This document shows, piece by piece, positions 51,081-60,319 of a stretch of DNA of 64,000 nucleotides (position 1 is the first letter of the stretch; each line of letters opens with the position of its first letter). Both the position numbers and the translations under genes were made by a program. The stretch is from contig JAZRUG010000035.1 of the NCBI GenBank assembly GCA_045652425.1, positions 1-64,000 of the forward strand, in the 5' to 3' direction. The notes beneath the pieces are model-generated. The model made no database searches. It saw only the letters and a program-made list of their open reading frames with translations, and had not been told where the DNA came from. The DNA is from RGIG1995 sp045652425. Lineage in GTDB: Bacteria; Bacillota; Clostridia; Oscillospirales; CAG-272.

Positions 51081-51130
51081 TGTTTTTCTCCGACGTGTTT
51101 TTTTCTTTGGATAAGTTGGGGTCAAGCTGC

Positions 51131-51284
51131 TCGTTTTCTCGGGACGTCGAGGCGCCGTCCCCTACCGGTTTGTGCGTGATATGTGGTTTCTGCAAGTTTT
51201 ATATCACTTAATTAAAGAGCATAAACCGGAAAGGCAAAGTTTTGGAAGGTGCGGAAACTTTTTTCAAAAAGTTTCCGCGTTATC
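51131..51284 (+). repeat. R1 structured repeat, copy 8, with large nested hairpins
   Basis: GGGACG/CGTCCC (about 51143-51163) is followed by CCGGTTTGTGC/GCATAAACCGG (51163-51229, with an inner GTGATAT/ATATCAC). The R1 tail CAAAGTTTTGG and hairpin GCGGAAACTTTTT/AAAAAGTTTCCGC (51251-51278) complete it. The whole 279-base spacer interrupts an otherwise tight operon. Confidence 0.7.
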
Positions 51285-51359
51285 CTATGCTTGTCCAAAC
51301 AAAGCAAGTGCTTCTTTTGGGGCAAACTGTTATTATTTTTGGAAAAAATAATAACTAAC
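51285..51359 (-). repeat. Degenerate second copy of the rnc 3' end plus hairpin
   Basis: On the minus strand, bases 51329-51285 read Q-F-A-P-K-E-A-L-A-L-F-G-Q-A-stop. They match the real rnc end Q-M-A-A-K-E-A-L-A-L-F-G-Q-T-stop at 37 of 45 positions. Between the two copies is a hairpin GTTATTATTTTT-gg-AAAAATAATAAC (51329-51355). It is followed directly by R1 copy 8. Confidence 0.8.
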
Positions 51360-52085
51360 TTATGTTTGACCAAACAAAGCAAGTGCTTCTTTCGCCGCCA
51401 TCTGTTCTGATTCGCGTTTGCTTCTGCCTATACCTTTTCCAATAACGTTGTTATTCAAATAAGCTTCGGTTTCAAACACTCTTTCGTGGGCGGGGCCGCT
51501 TTCGCTTACGAGTCTGTATTCAAGTACGTCCCCCTGCTCCTGCTGTATAAACTGCTGGAGCATAGATTTATAGTCTTTTGTGTTTCCTCTTGCTATAATC
51601 TGTTTTATCTCTTCGGTGGCAAAGGGGAGGAGAAATTCTTTAACGGGGGCTATTCCGCCGTCAATAAACATCGCTGCTAATACTGCTTCAAATGCATCTG
51701 CAAGTATTGACGGTCTTTCTCGTCCATGTGTTATCTCTTCGCCGTGGCCAAGAAAAAGATATTTACCGAGTTCTATTTCACGGGCAAATTTCGCAAGTGC
51801 TTTTTCGCACACCGTACCTGCTCTGACCTTTGAAAGTTCGCCTTCGGGCAGGTCGGGATAGTTTGTATAAAGATATTCACTTACGGTCAAAGACAAAACC
51901 GAGTCGCCGAAAAATTCAAGCCTTTCGTTACATTCTGCCTTTATATTTTTGGATTTAAGCTCATTTGCGAATGACGAGTGGGACAGCGCCTTTATCAAAA
52001 GGGGCTTATCCTTGAAAGTGTAATGTAACTTTCCTTCAAGTCCTTTTATTATTTCAATAAGCTCATTAATATCATTTACGTTCAT
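51360..52085 (-). CDS. rnc: Ribonuclease III
   Basis: It cleaves double-stranded RNA in rRNA and mRNA maturation. The 241 residues carry the signature NERLEFFGDSVLSLT near 48-62, the catalytic DAFEAVLAAMFIDGG near 126-140 and a C-terminal dsRBD (DYKSMLQQFIQQE to the end). Its ATG overlaps the plsX stop as ATGA. A degraded duplicate of its last 14 codons lies about 30 bases beyond the stop. Confidence 0.97.
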   Translation of the reverse strand: MNVNDINELIEIIKGLEGKLHYTFKDKPLLIKALSHSSFANELKSKNIKAECNERLEFFGDSVLSLTVSEYLYTNYPDLPEGELSKVRAGTVCEKALAKFAREIELGKYLFLGHGEEITHGRERPSILADAFEAVLAAMFIDGGIAPVKEFLLPFATEEIKQIIARGNTKDYKSMLQQFIQQEQGDVLEYRLVSESGPAHERVFETEAYLNNNVIGKGIGRSKRESEQMAAKEALALFGQT

Positions 52086-53113
52086 TTATCTTCGCCTGTC
52101 TTTTCGGTTTCTTTCTTTGGTGTTTTTATTGTAAGCTGTGATGATTGACGCGCTATTTCAACTATTATTCCGGTGTTTACGTAATATATAGCTTGTTTAA
52201 TCGCGTTCTTTACCGCCTTTGCATCAGACGAGCCGTGCGCTTTGATAACCGGCTTTGATATGCCGAGAAGGGGAGCGCCGCCGTATTCGGAAGCGTCAAA
52301 TTTCTTCTTGAACGCCTTTAAAGCCGTTGTAAGAATCAATGCCGAAGCCTTGCTTACAATATTTGCCGTGAAGAGCGACTTTAGCTGGTCAATCATAAAT
52401 TTGCCAAAACCTTCGGTGAGTTTTAATACAACGTTACCCGTAAAGCCGTCGGTAACTACTACGTCCGCCTTGGCAAAGGGAATATCTCTGCCTTCAATAT
52501 TACCTATAAAGTTCATATCGGAGTCGGTCAACTTTTGATAAGTTTCTCTGTGAAGGTCTGTTCCTTTGGTAGCTTCAGCACCGTTGTTAAGAAGACCTAC
52601 CGTGGGATTCTTTATTCCGTGCAAGCGTTCCATATATATTGAGCCCATTCTTGCAAACTGCTCTAAATTTTCGGGAGTTACGTTTATATTAGCGCCCGAG
52701 TCCACAAGCAAAACGGGTTTTGCAAGGGGGAGAATAGTACCTATTGCAGCTCTGAGTCCTCTTATTCTTCTTACGATAAAAGTAGCGCCTGCAAGAAGTG
52801 CGCCGGTATTTCCTGCGCTTACAAATGCATCGCCTTTACCTTCTGCAAGAAGCTTTAAACCATCGTGCATAGATGAGTTGTTCTTTTCTTTAACAACGCT
52901 CATAGGTGAGTCTTCCATAGTTATATAGTGGGGCACGTCAACTATCTCGATACGGTCAGTCGGGAGTTTCGTCTTTTCAAATGCCGCATATATATCTAAT
53001 GCATCGCCGACAAGTGTTATATCACAGCCGTATTCTTTTGCCGCCATCAAGGCGCCCTCCACAAATACTTCAGGGGAGTTGTCGGCGCCCATTATATCAA
53101 CGATAATTCTCAT
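52082..53113 (-). CDS. plsX: Phosphate acyltransferase PlsX
   Basis: PlsX makes acyl-phosphate from acyl-ACP for the first step of glycerophospholipid synthesis. The 343 residues begin MRIIVDIMGADNSPEVFVEGALMAA, the family hallmark (GADxxP). AFVSAGNTGALLA near 96 and DGFTGNVVLKLTEG near 222 follow. The plsX-rnc order is standard in Firmicutes, although acpP is missing here. Confidence 0.96.
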   Translation of the reverse strand: MRIIVDIMGADNSPEVFVEGALMAAKEYGCDITLVGDALDIYAAFEKTKLPTDRIEIVDVPHYITMEDSPMSVVKEKNNSSMHDGLKLLAEGKGDAFVSAGNTGALLAGATFIVRRIRGLRAAIGTILPLAKPVLLVDSGANINVTPENLEQFARMGSIYMERLHGIKNPTVGLLNNGAEATKGTDLHRETYQKLTDSDMNFIGNIEGRDIPFAKADVVVTDGFTGNVVLKLTEGFGKFMIDQLKSLFTANIVSKASALILTTALKAFKKKFDASEYGGAPLLGISKPVIKAHGSSDAKAVKNAIKQAIYYVNTGIIVEIARQSSQLTIKTPKKETEKTGEDK

Positions 53114-53141
53114 ATATTTTCTCCTATATAATTTTAGGGGA

Positions 53142-54470
53142 TTATATCTTATCTTTTATAGTGTTTATAAATTCTAAAGAACGGTTTGCCAATGCTTCGT
53201 TTCTGAAACGCTTGCCGCCCTTTACTTTTGTTTCAAGGTTTGCAACAAGTCCGAAATTCGCGTTCATAGGCTGAAAATTCACAACATTTTGGTCGCTTAT
53301 GTAGTGCGCCAAAGCGCCTATTGCGGTAGTGTTGGGAAAGTCTATAAGTTCTTCGCCCTTTGCAAGTCTTGCTGCATTTACACCTGCCACAAAACCGCTT
53401 GATGTCGATTCAACGTAACCCTCAACTCCCGTCATCTGTCCTGCAAAAAATACGTTCGGTTTTGTTCTCATTGAATAAAAACAGTCTAAACAAGCAGGAG
53501 AATTAATAAACGTATTTCTGTGCATAACGCCGTAACGCAAAAAGGTTGCATTCTCAAGTCCCGGAATCAAGGAAAATACTCTCTTTTGTTCTCCAAAGGT
53601 TAAATGAGTCTGAAATCCAACCAGGTTATACATAGTTTTTTCGGCATTTTCCTGACGAAGCTGAATAACGGCGTAAGGTTCCTTACCGGTTTTGGGATCG
53701 GGGAGTCCTACAGGCTTCAACGGTCCGTAACGGAGTGTATCATAGCCTCTTCTTGCCATTACTTCAACAGGCATACACCCTTCAAAAACGTTAGGATTCT
53801 TCTGTGAATCGGAATCAAATTCTTTTAAGTGAGCTTCTTCTGCGTTAATAAGCTCGTTGTAAAATAAGTCGTATTCCTCTTTCGTCATAGGACAGTTAAG
53901 GTAAGATGCTTCACCCTTACCGTAACGTGATGCCGCGTATATCTTGTTCATATCAAGAGTAGAGTATTCAACTATAGGCGCTGATGCGTCAAAGAAAGAT
54001 AAATGACTCTTGCCGAGATAGTCTTCGAGATATTCGGAAAAAGCGTCGGAGGTTAAAGGACCTGTGGCAACTACCGTTATCTCGTCCGCGGGAATTGAAG
54101 TTACTTCTTCTTCAATAAGGTTAATAAGAGGATTTTCTTTTATCGCTTTTGTGATATATTCGGAAAATTTATGTCTGTCTACAGCCAATGCCGAGCCTGC
54201 TTCAACCTGTGTAGCATAAGCCGCTTTCATTATAAGTGAATCCATAAGGTTCAGTTCTTCTTTAAGCAAACCTACGGCGTTAGTCAAAACATTGCTTCGG
54301 AGTGAGTTTGAGCATACAAGTTCAGCTAAATTATCCGACGTGTGCGCGGGAGTCTTTTTCTTGGGCTTCATCTCGTAAAGGTCAACTTTTACACCGCGTT
54401 TAGCTGCCTGATATGCCGCTTCGCAGCCTGCAAGCCCCGCGCCGAATATATTTATTTTATCAGTCTTCAT
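53142..54470 (-). CDS. trmFO: tRNA uracil-54 methyltransferase TrmFO
   Basis: It uses methylenetetrahydrofolate and FADH2 to make m5U54 in tRNA. The 442 residues start with the FAD loop FGAGLAGCEAAYQAAKRG near 9-26. CSNSLR near 53 (catalytic Cys), YLNCPMTKEEYD near 190, QLRQENA near 272 and GQMTGVEGYVESTSSG near 345 are family blocks. Its start overlaps the topA 3' end by 11 bases. Confidence 0.96.
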   Translation of the reverse strand: MKTDKINIFGAGLAGCEAAYQAAKRGVKVDLYEMKPKKKTPAHTSDNLAELVCSNSLRSNVLTNAVGLLKEELNLMDSLIMKAAYATQVEAGSALAVDRHKFSEYITKAIKENPLINLIEEEVTSIPADEITVVATGPLTSDAFSEYLEDYLGKSHLSFFDASAPIVEYSTLDMNKIYAASRYGKGEASYLNCPMTKEEYDLFYNELINAEEAHLKEFDSDSQKNPNVFEGCMPVEVMARRGYDTLRYGPLKPVGLPDPKTGKEPYAVIQLRQENAEKTMYNLVGFQTHLTFGEQKRVFSLIPGLENATFLRYGVMHRNTFINSPACLDCFYSMRTKPNVFFAGQMTGVEGYVESTSSGFVAGVNAARLAKGEELIDFPNTTAIGALAHYISDQNVVNFQPMNANFGLVANLETKVKGGKRFRNEALANRSLEFINTIKDKI

Positions 54471-56742
54471 TTTTTGCCTTTTTTTCTTCTTCGCGGCTGT
54501 ATCCGCACTTTTCGTTTCTGCAATATACTAACTTCTTGCGTTTTTTCATAAGAAGGGCATCTCCGCATTGCGGACACTTCTCGCCCGTCGGCATATCCCA
54601 TGACGAGAAATTACATTCGGGATACTTTTCGCAACTGTAGAAAGTAATGTGCTTCTTTCCGCCTTGCTTCGTTACAATCTTTGAGCCGCAGATGGGGCAG
54701 GCTATACCAATATCCTTGGTTATCTGCTTTGTGTTACGGCACTTCGGATAAGCCGAACATGCGTAGAAAGAACCGAATTTTCCCGAACGGATAACCATTT
54801 CAGAACCGCATTTTTCGCATATCATACCGGTTGATTCTGCTTCTTTCTTCTCTTTTTCTTTCTTGGGTTCTTTGGGCTTTCCGTCCTTGTCAAGAGGTTT
54901 TGTGTTCTTACATTCGGGATAGTTGGGACATGCGGCAAATTTGCCGTATCTGCCGTTCTTTACTATCATCTTCACACCGCAGTGTTCACAAATTATATCA
55001 GTTTCTTCGGGCGGAATGTCTATTTCGCCGTTCTTTGCCGCTTCTTCTGCCTTTGCAAGACTTACCTTAAAGCCTTCGTAAAATTCGGAAAGAATGTGGA
55101 GCATATCGTCGTTACCGTTTTCAACGGCGTCGAGCTTATCTTCCATTTGTGCTGTGAAAGTATAGTCAATAATCTCGGGGAAGTTTTCCATTATAAGTTT
55201 GGTCGTCATTTCTCCAAGATAAGTCGGTTTAAGTGATTTGCCCTCGCGGGTTACGTAGTCTCTTGCTATTATCGTCGTGATAATAGGTGTGTAGGTAGAT
55301 GGTCTGCCTATACCTTTTTCTTCAAGTTGTTTCACAAGGGATGCTTCCGTATATCTGGGGGAGGGTTCTGTAAAATGCTGTTCGTGTAAAAGTTCTTTAC
55401 AGTTAACCTTTTCGCCTTCGTTTATTTCAATGGGACTTGCTTGTTTTTCGGTATCTGCAAATTCGCCGTAATCTCCGGGATCGTATACTGACAAAAAGCC
55501 GGGGAACTTTACGTTGTAGCCACTTGAATGGAAAATATATCCGTTTGATTCTATTTCTGCGTTAACAGTGTTAAGCTGGGCTGATGCCATCTGTGATGCC
55601 AAAAATCTGTCCCAAATGAGTTTGTAGAGCTTATATTGGTCTGTAGAAAGATATTTCTTTATGTTTTCGGGTTCAAAATCAAGGGATGCGGGACGGATAG
55701 CTTCGTGCGCGTCTTGTGCCGTTGATTTTGATTTATAAAATCTTTTCTGCGCAGGGTAATATTCTTCACCAAACTTGCTCTTTATATAATTTTCAGCACT
55801 TGCCGACGCTTCCTGCGATATACGGAGTGAGTCTGTACGCATATAGGTTATAAGACCGTGAACGCCGCCGTTTTCGCTGCCTATGTTTATACCTTCGTAA
55901 AGCTCCTGCGCTATCTGCATTATCTTCTGTGAACGGAAGTTGAGCTTTCTTGAAGCCTCCTGCTGAAGCGTAGAAGTTGTAAAAGGAGGCGCGGGGTTAC
56001 GGTGTTTAACAGCCTTTTTTACTGAACTTACAATAAAGGGACCGTTCTTTACAGCGTTATAAATCTTGTCTGCTTCTTCTTGGTTGTTAAGTTCCATCTT
56101 TCCGTTTTTGTCGCCGTAAAAGTTTGATTTGAACGTTTTTGCTTTTTCTGTCAAAAGCTGTGCTGTAATAGTCCAATATTCCGTGGGAACAAACGCTCTT
56201 ATCTCTTCTTCACGCTCAACTATAAGACGTGTAGCAACGGACTGAACACGACCTGCAGAAAGTCCGCTTTTGAGTGTCTTCCAAAGAAACGGACTTGCCT
56301 TGTAACCAACTATTCTGTCAAGAATTCGTCTTGTCTGCTGTGAGTTTACAAGGTTCATATTTATAGGCTGGGGATTCTTTATAGCCGCTTTTACGGCTGA
56401 TTTTGTAATCTCATTAAATGAAATTCTCTTGGCTTTTGAAGGATCAATGCCGAGAGCTGTCGCAAGATGCCACGAAATTGCCTCACCTTCACGGTCAGGG
56501 TCAGTTGCGAGAAAAACTTTATTCGCGTTCTTCGCTTCTTTTTTCAGTTCTGTGATAAGAGGACCTTTTCCTCTTATATTTATATAATGAGCCTCGAAGT
56601 TGTTTTCAATATCAACGCCGAGAGTGCTTTTCGGAAGATCTCTTACGTGGCCTTTTGAAGCCGTTACCTTGTATCCGCTTCCGAGATAGCCTTTTATGGT
56701 ATTCGCTTTTGCAGGGGACTCAACTATTACGAGATTTGACAT
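54460..56742 (-). CDS. topA: DNA topoisomerase I
   Basis: This type IA topoisomerase relaxes negative supercoils. The 760 residues have the TOPRIM domain (SNLVIVESPAKANTI and ATDPDREGEAISWHLA), the active-site tyrosine in TYMRTDSLR near 305 and four C-terminal Cys4 zinc ribbons between 580 and 750. The last ribbon (CPQCGDALLMKKRKKLVYCRNEKC) is typical. It lies after dprA, the usual Firmicutes order dprA-topA-trmFO. Confidence 0.97.
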   Translation of the reverse strand: MSNLVIVESPAKANTIKGYLGSGYKVTASKGHVRDLPKSTLGVDIENNFEAHYINIRGKGPLITELKKEAKNANKVFLATDPDREGEAISWHLATALGIDPSKAKRISFNEITKSAVKAAIKNPQPINMNLVNSQQTRRILDRIVGYKASPFLWKTLKSGLSAGRVQSVATRLIVEREEEIRAFVPTEYWTITAQLLTEKAKTFKSNFYGDKNGKMELNNQEEADKIYNAVKNGPFIVSSVKKAVKHRNPAPPFTTSTLQQEASRKLNFRSQKIMQIAQELYEGINIGSENGGVHGLITYMRTDSLRISQEASASAENYIKSKFGEEYYPAQKRFYKSKSTAQDAHEAIRPASLDFEPENIKKYLSTDQYKLYKLIWDRFLASQMASAQLNTVNAEIESNGYIFHSSGYNVKFPGFLSVYDPGDYGEFADTEKQASPIEINEGEKVNCKELLHEQHFTEPSPRYTEASLVKQLEEKGIGRPSTYTPIITTIIARDYVTREGKSLKPTYLGEMTTKLIMENFPEIIDYTFTAQMEDKLDAVENGNDDMLHILSEFYEGFKVSLAKAEEAAKNGEIDIPPEETDIICEHCGVKMIVKNGRYGKFAACPNYPECKNTKPLDKDGKPKEPKKEKEKKEAESTGMICEKCGSEMVIRSGKFGSFYACSAYPKCRNTKQITKDIGIACPICGSKIVTKQGGKKHITFYSCEKYPECNFSSWDMPTGEKCPQCGDALLMKKRKKLVYCRNEKCGYSREEEKKAKNED

Positions 56743-56780
56743 ATATACACCTCAAAAAATGGGATTAATTTTCATATTTT

Positions 56781-58025
56781 TTACCGTGCCAACAGAAATC
56801 CTCCGCCTGGCACAGCATTTACTATACCTTGAATTTCCAAAATTGTCAATGCTGACATCGTGTCCGATACCGAATAATTTGTAATGTTTACAATTTCTTC
56901 AAGGGTAATCGGTTGCGTTTTGGATAAACACATACATATATTTTTTTGTTCTTCGGGAAGGTTTTTAAGATATTCTTTCGCTTCTTCAATAATAGGTTCA
57001 TTTTCGGCGACAGAAAGCTCTTGTTGAGCCGAATTTGTGGTTGCAGAACCGCTTTTTTGACCTTTTACTATCGAATTGGGGTTGTTGTTTAAAGATGCGT
57101 AGGGGTTCTTTTTCTGCTTTTTATTTGTCTTTGACATCTTTATTTTATCGGGGAATAAAAATTCGTATTCACGCAAAATGTCGTCGGCTGAACTTACCGA
57201 TTTTGCGCCCGACCTGATAAGAAGATTCGGGCCCATACTGTTTAATTCGCCTACTCTTCCCGGAACTGCAAACAAGTCTCTGTTTTGTTCTGCTGCCATT
57301 TGCGCCGTTATCATAGCTCCGCTTTTTTGTTGAGCTTCAATTATAAGCGTTCCCGAGGAAAGCCCGCTTATTATTCGGTTTCTCTGCGGGAAAGTGTAAC
57401 GTGTAGCCGACGTTCCGGGGGAATATTCTGAAATAATCGTACTGTTTGCAGAAAGTCTGTTATATAAATCGGTATTTTCTTTCGGATAAATAATATCTAT
57501 ACCGCATCCCAATACCGCAACTGTTTTTCCTCCTGCATCAAGAGCAGCGCCGTGGCATATTGAATCTATACCTAATGCCATACCGCTTATAACGTACGCT
57601 CCGCTTAACGCGAGGTCAAACGCTATTTCATACGCGCATCGACAGCCGTAAGAAGAGGGATTTCTCGTTCCTACAGTTCCTATGCAAAGTTCTTTATCGA
57701 ATTCGGGGAGTTTACCTCTATAATAAAGTAATGCCGGGGGATTCTTTATTGTTCGCAAACGAGTAGGGAAGAGTTCTTCAGAATATGGAAGAATACTTAT
57801 ATTGTTTTTCAAGCACTCGTTTAAAATCTCTTGCGCTCTGTTCGTTCTCTTGTCAAGTAGTGATTTTATTTTTGATTTTGGAAGCCCGTATATGTTCTTC
57901 AGTTCTTCTTCGGTGGATTCATATATTCTTTCAATAGAGCCGAAGTGGTGATAGAGAATACTGAAAATAGGGGTGTTCGGCGTACACTTCTCACTTAGCC
58001 ATACCCAATAAAGTAAATTATTCAT
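56781..58025 (-). CDS. dprA: DNA-processing protein DprA
   Basis: DprA loads RecA on incoming single strands in transformation. The 414 residues have a SAM-like N-terminal region. The Rossmann core carries GTVGTRNPSSYG near 116, VISGMALGIDSICHGAAL near 143, AVLGCGIDIIYP near 168, RNRIISGLSSGTLIIEA near 215 and FAVPGRV near 254. A C-terminal winged-helix DprA_WH (residues 345-410) follows a Gly/Asn linker. It pairs functionally with comM elsewhere in the window. Confidence 0.95.
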   Translation of the reverse strand: MNNLLYWVWLSEKCTPNTPIFSILYHHFGSIERIYESTEEELKNIYGLPKSKIKSLLDKRTNRAQEILNECLKNNISILPYSEELFPTRLRTIKNPPALLYYRGKLPEFDKELCIGTVGTRNPSSYGCRCAYEIAFDLALSGAYVISGMALGIDSICHGAALDAGGKTVAVLGCGIDIIYPKENTDLYNRLSANSTIISEYSPGTSATRYTFPQRNRIISGLSSGTLIIEAQQKSGAMITAQMAAEQNRDLFAVPGRVGELNSMGPNLLIRSGAKSVSSADDILREYEFLFPDKIKMSKTNKKQKKNPYASLNNNPNSIVKGQKSGSATTNSAQQELSVAENEPIIEEAKEYLKNLPEEQKNICMCLSKTQPITLEEIVNITNYSVSDTMSALTILEIQGIVNAVPGGGFLLAR

Positions 58026-58031
58026 AGATTT

Positions 58032-58814
58032 TCACCTATATGCTTCCCAAAGTATAACCGATGCCGCCGACGAAACGTTGAGCGATTCCGCGTCCTTTTC
58101 CATAGGAATTATAACCGTTCCCGTGCAACTGTCTATTACCTCTTCGGAAAGTCCGTGTCCTTCATTTCCCATTACAAAGCAACAATTTTTTGGGTTCTTT
58201 ACCGAGCTTAAAGGCAGAGCCTTTTCGGTGAGGGCTGTCGCATAAACTTCCTGACCTCTTTCGCTTATCTCTTTTATTGTCTTGCATAAGTCAGACGTTC
58301 TGTACGTTGTCGTTCTGAACATAGCACCCATAGATGCTCTTATTGTCTTTTGGTTATATATATCCGCGCAGTCGCTTGATAAAATAAGCGTCTTTTTGCC
58401 GAATGCCGCTGACGTTCTTGCAATCGTTCCTAAATTACCGGGATCTTGTATAGTCGAGAGAATAAGACAACTGTTTTTTAAATCTATCGTATCTGCTGAC
58501 GTATATTCCTTGTGAAGATTGTCGAGATATTTTGCAGTACAAATAATGCCCTCGGGAGCGTTGTTTTCCGAAATCTTCGAGCAAACAGAGTCGCCTATAA
58601 TAACGGCTTCTTTTCTGTCCGCTAAATCGGGGTATTTATCCGCGCACTTTTCTGTTAAGAAAATATGCGTAATTTCAACACCCTGCATTATCGCTTCTCT
58701 TGTTAACTTTATTCCTTCAAAAAGAAAGGTTCTCATTTTTTCACGGTATTTTCTATCTTTTAATTTTGCCGTTTCAACAATAAGACTGTTGTTTCGGCTT
58801 GTTATTATATCCAA
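58032..58814 (-). CDS. SpoU/TrmH-family RNA 2'-O-methyltransferase
   Basis: The 260 residues form an N-terminal L30e-like substrate-binding domain and a SPOUT knot. Motifs are ILSTIQDPGNLGTIARTSAAFG near 118, CFVMGNEGHGLSEEV near 212 and IPMEKDAESLNVSSAASVILWE near 236, as in RlmB/TsnR-type rRNA methyltransferases. The start is TTG at 58814, with AAAGGAGG 8 bases before it. The exact rRNA site is not assigned. Confidence 0.9.
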   Translation of the reverse strand: MDIITSRNNSLIVETAKLKDRKYREKMRTFLFEGIKLTREAIMQGVEITHIFLTEKCADKYPDLADRKEAVIIGDSVCSKISENNAPEGIICTAKYLDNLHKEYTSADTIDLKNSCLILSTIQDPGNLGTIARTSAAFGKKTLILSSDCADIYNQKTIRASMGAMFRTTTYRTSDLCKTIKEISERGQEVYATALTEKALPLSSVKNPKNCCFVMGNEGHGLSEEVIDSCTGTVIIPMEKDAESLNVSSAASVILWEAYR

Positions 58815-58903
58815 AACAGTAACCTCCTTTTTTGAGAAAATAACATCTAATCTTGCTTTAATTGCTTTCTTTCGATAAAAAATAACATTGCCGATTGTAG
58901 CAC

Positions 58904-58929
58904 AAAAACCCGGGAGAATCCGGGTTTTT
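58904..58929 (-). terminator. Terminator of the infC-rpmI-rplT operon
   Basis: AAAAACCCGG-gagaat-CCGGGTTTTT, 13 bases after the rplT stop on the minus strand. Confidence 0.85.
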
Positions 58930-58942
58930 GTAGTAATCGAAC

Positions 58943-59299
58943 TTATTTAAGTGCTTCTTTAGCTTTTTCTACGATTGCAGCAAATGCTTCCTTGTCGGAT
59001 ACTGCAATTTCAGCGAGCATCTTTCTGTTGAGATTGATGCCAGCCAACTTAAGACCATGCATAAGCTGTGAGTAGTTGATTCCGTTTACCTTTGCCTGTG
59101 CGGAAATTCTGGTGATCCAGAGTGCACGGAAATCTCTCTTCTTCTGCTTTCTGCCGATGTATGCATAGTTGCCACTCTTCATTACGGCCTGTTTAGCCAT
59201 CTTGAAGTGTTTACTCTTTGCGCCCCAGTAACCTTTAGCGAGCTTGAGTATTTTATTTCTTCTCTTACGAGTCATCATAGCGCCTTTAACTCTTGCCAT
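58943..59299 (-). CDS. rplT: Ribosomal protein bL20
   Basis: This 118-residue assembly protein has the basic N terminus RVKGAMMTRKRRNKILKLAKGYWGAKSK and the conserved IGRKQKKRDFRALWITRISAQ near 48-68. In Firmicutes it binds the infC leader and represses the infC-rpmI-rplT operon. A strong site (AGGAGG) lies upstream. It follows rpmI by 34 bases. Confidence 0.97.
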   Translation of the reverse strand: MARVKGAMMTRKRRNKILKLAKGYWGAKSKHFKMAKQAVMKSGNYAYIGRKQKKRDFRALWITRISAQAKVNGINYSQLMHGLKLAGINLNRKMLAEIAVSDKEAFAAIVEKAKEALK

Positions 59300-59333
59300 T
59301 GTTTTTTCCTCCTGTTTTCAATCAATTTATCAA

Positions 59334-59525
59334 TTATTTAATAAGTGTTCTAACTGTCGGTGCCATAGATTCGCTGAGGTAACCTGCTTTTCTGAGGCTT
59401 CTCTTACGCTTTGCGTTCTTAAGACCGAGGTTATGACGGTGATGCGAATGGTTAATCTTTACCTTGCCGCTCTTTGTGAGAGTAAATCTCTTGGCAGAGG
59501 CGCTGTGTGTTTTCATTTTTCCCAT
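59334..59525 (-). CDS. rpmI: Ribosomal protein bL35
   Basis: This 63-residue basic protein starts MGKMKTHSASAKRF, and holds NHSHHRHNLGLKNAKRKRSLRK, the L35 pattern. It lies between infC and rplT, the canonical order. Confidence 0.96.
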   Translation of the reverse strand: MGKMKTHSASAKRFTLTKSGKVKINHSHHRHNLGLKNAKRKRSLRKAGYLSESMAPTVRTLIK

Positions 59526-59600
59526 AGTAATGGACTCCTTTCGTATTTTATGCGGTATTCCGTATTTTTCGGTATCGCAATACTTTACTTGTTTGTTTTT

Positions 59601-60155
59601 TTACTTTGTGGCTTTTGCCGGAACTATCATCATTGACATAAATCTTCCTTCAAGTACGGGCGGCTTTTCTACAGTGCCAAGCTCATTACAAGCCTCTTTG
59701 AACTGTTCAAGCAACTGCTTTCCTATGTCGAGATGTGTCATCTGACGTCCCTTGAATTTTACGATAACTTTTACCTTGTTTCCGCTCTTCAAAAATCTGT
59801 GAGCATGGTTAACTTTGGTGTTGAAATCGTTTACGTCAATTCTGCACGAAAGCTGTATCTCTTTCGTTTCGATTGTCTGCTGTTTCTTTTTCGCTTCCTT
59901 CTCGCGCTTGTCACGGTCAAAACGGAATTTTCCGTAGTCCATAATCTTGCATACGGGGGGATCGGACTGTGCTGACATAAGTACCAAATCAAGATCCTCG
60001 TCATACGCCTTTTCCAATGCGTCGATAAAGCTCAGCATACCAAGCTGTTCGCCTTCGTTTGAAATTACTCTGAACATCTTTGAGTCGGAGCATTTAAGCT
60101 CTGCTTTAATATCCTCGTTTATGATGTTGTCCTTAGCGCTTGTGTTTTTTATTAT
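59601..60155 (-). CDS. infC: Translation initiation factor IF-3, AUA start
   Basis: IF-3 prevents subunit joining and proofreads initiator tRNA. The N-domain begins INEDIKAELKCSDSKMFRVISNEGEQLGMLS. The C-domain has IQLSCRIDVNDFNTKVNHAHRFLKSGNKVKV and the terminal RFMSMMIVP. No ATG, GTG or TTG lies at a sensible point: GGAGGTG at 60166 is followed 6 bases later by ATA-ATA-AAA-AAC-ACA, so the start is ATA at 60155 or 60152. Rare starts in infC are known from E. coli (AUU) and allow IF-3 self-control. Confidence 0.9.
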   Translation of the reverse strand: MIKNTSAKDNIINEDIKAELKCSDSKMFRVISNEGEQLGMLSFIDALEKAYDEDLDLVLMSAQSDPPVCKIMDYGKFRFDRDKREKEAKKKQQTIETKEIQLSCRIDVNDFNTKVNHAHRFLKSGNKVKVIVKFKGRQMTHLDIGKQLLEQFKEACNELGTVEKPPVLEGRFMSMMIVPAKATK

Positions 60156-60168
60156 AAAACACCTCCAC

Positions 60169-60209
60169 AAAAATAAAAAATGCACGGAATTCAGTAACAA
60201 CTCCGCACA
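60169..60209 (-). promoter_or_regulatory. infC leader hairpin, possible attenuator
   Basis: TGTGCGGA and TCCGTGCA, with an internal mismatch, form a stem just before TTTTTTATTTTTG, 14 bases from the infC ribosome site. It may act as an L20-type leader attenuator; structure and position only. Confidence 0.5.
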
Positions 60210-60319
60210 ATAAACGCATCCAAAGCCAAAATCAGCCTTGTCTGACAATCTATTAACCACATATAAGTCAACGCTTTATGGGTGAGAACGGAGTGTTCTG
60301 CTTCTTTTTTTACCTTGTG

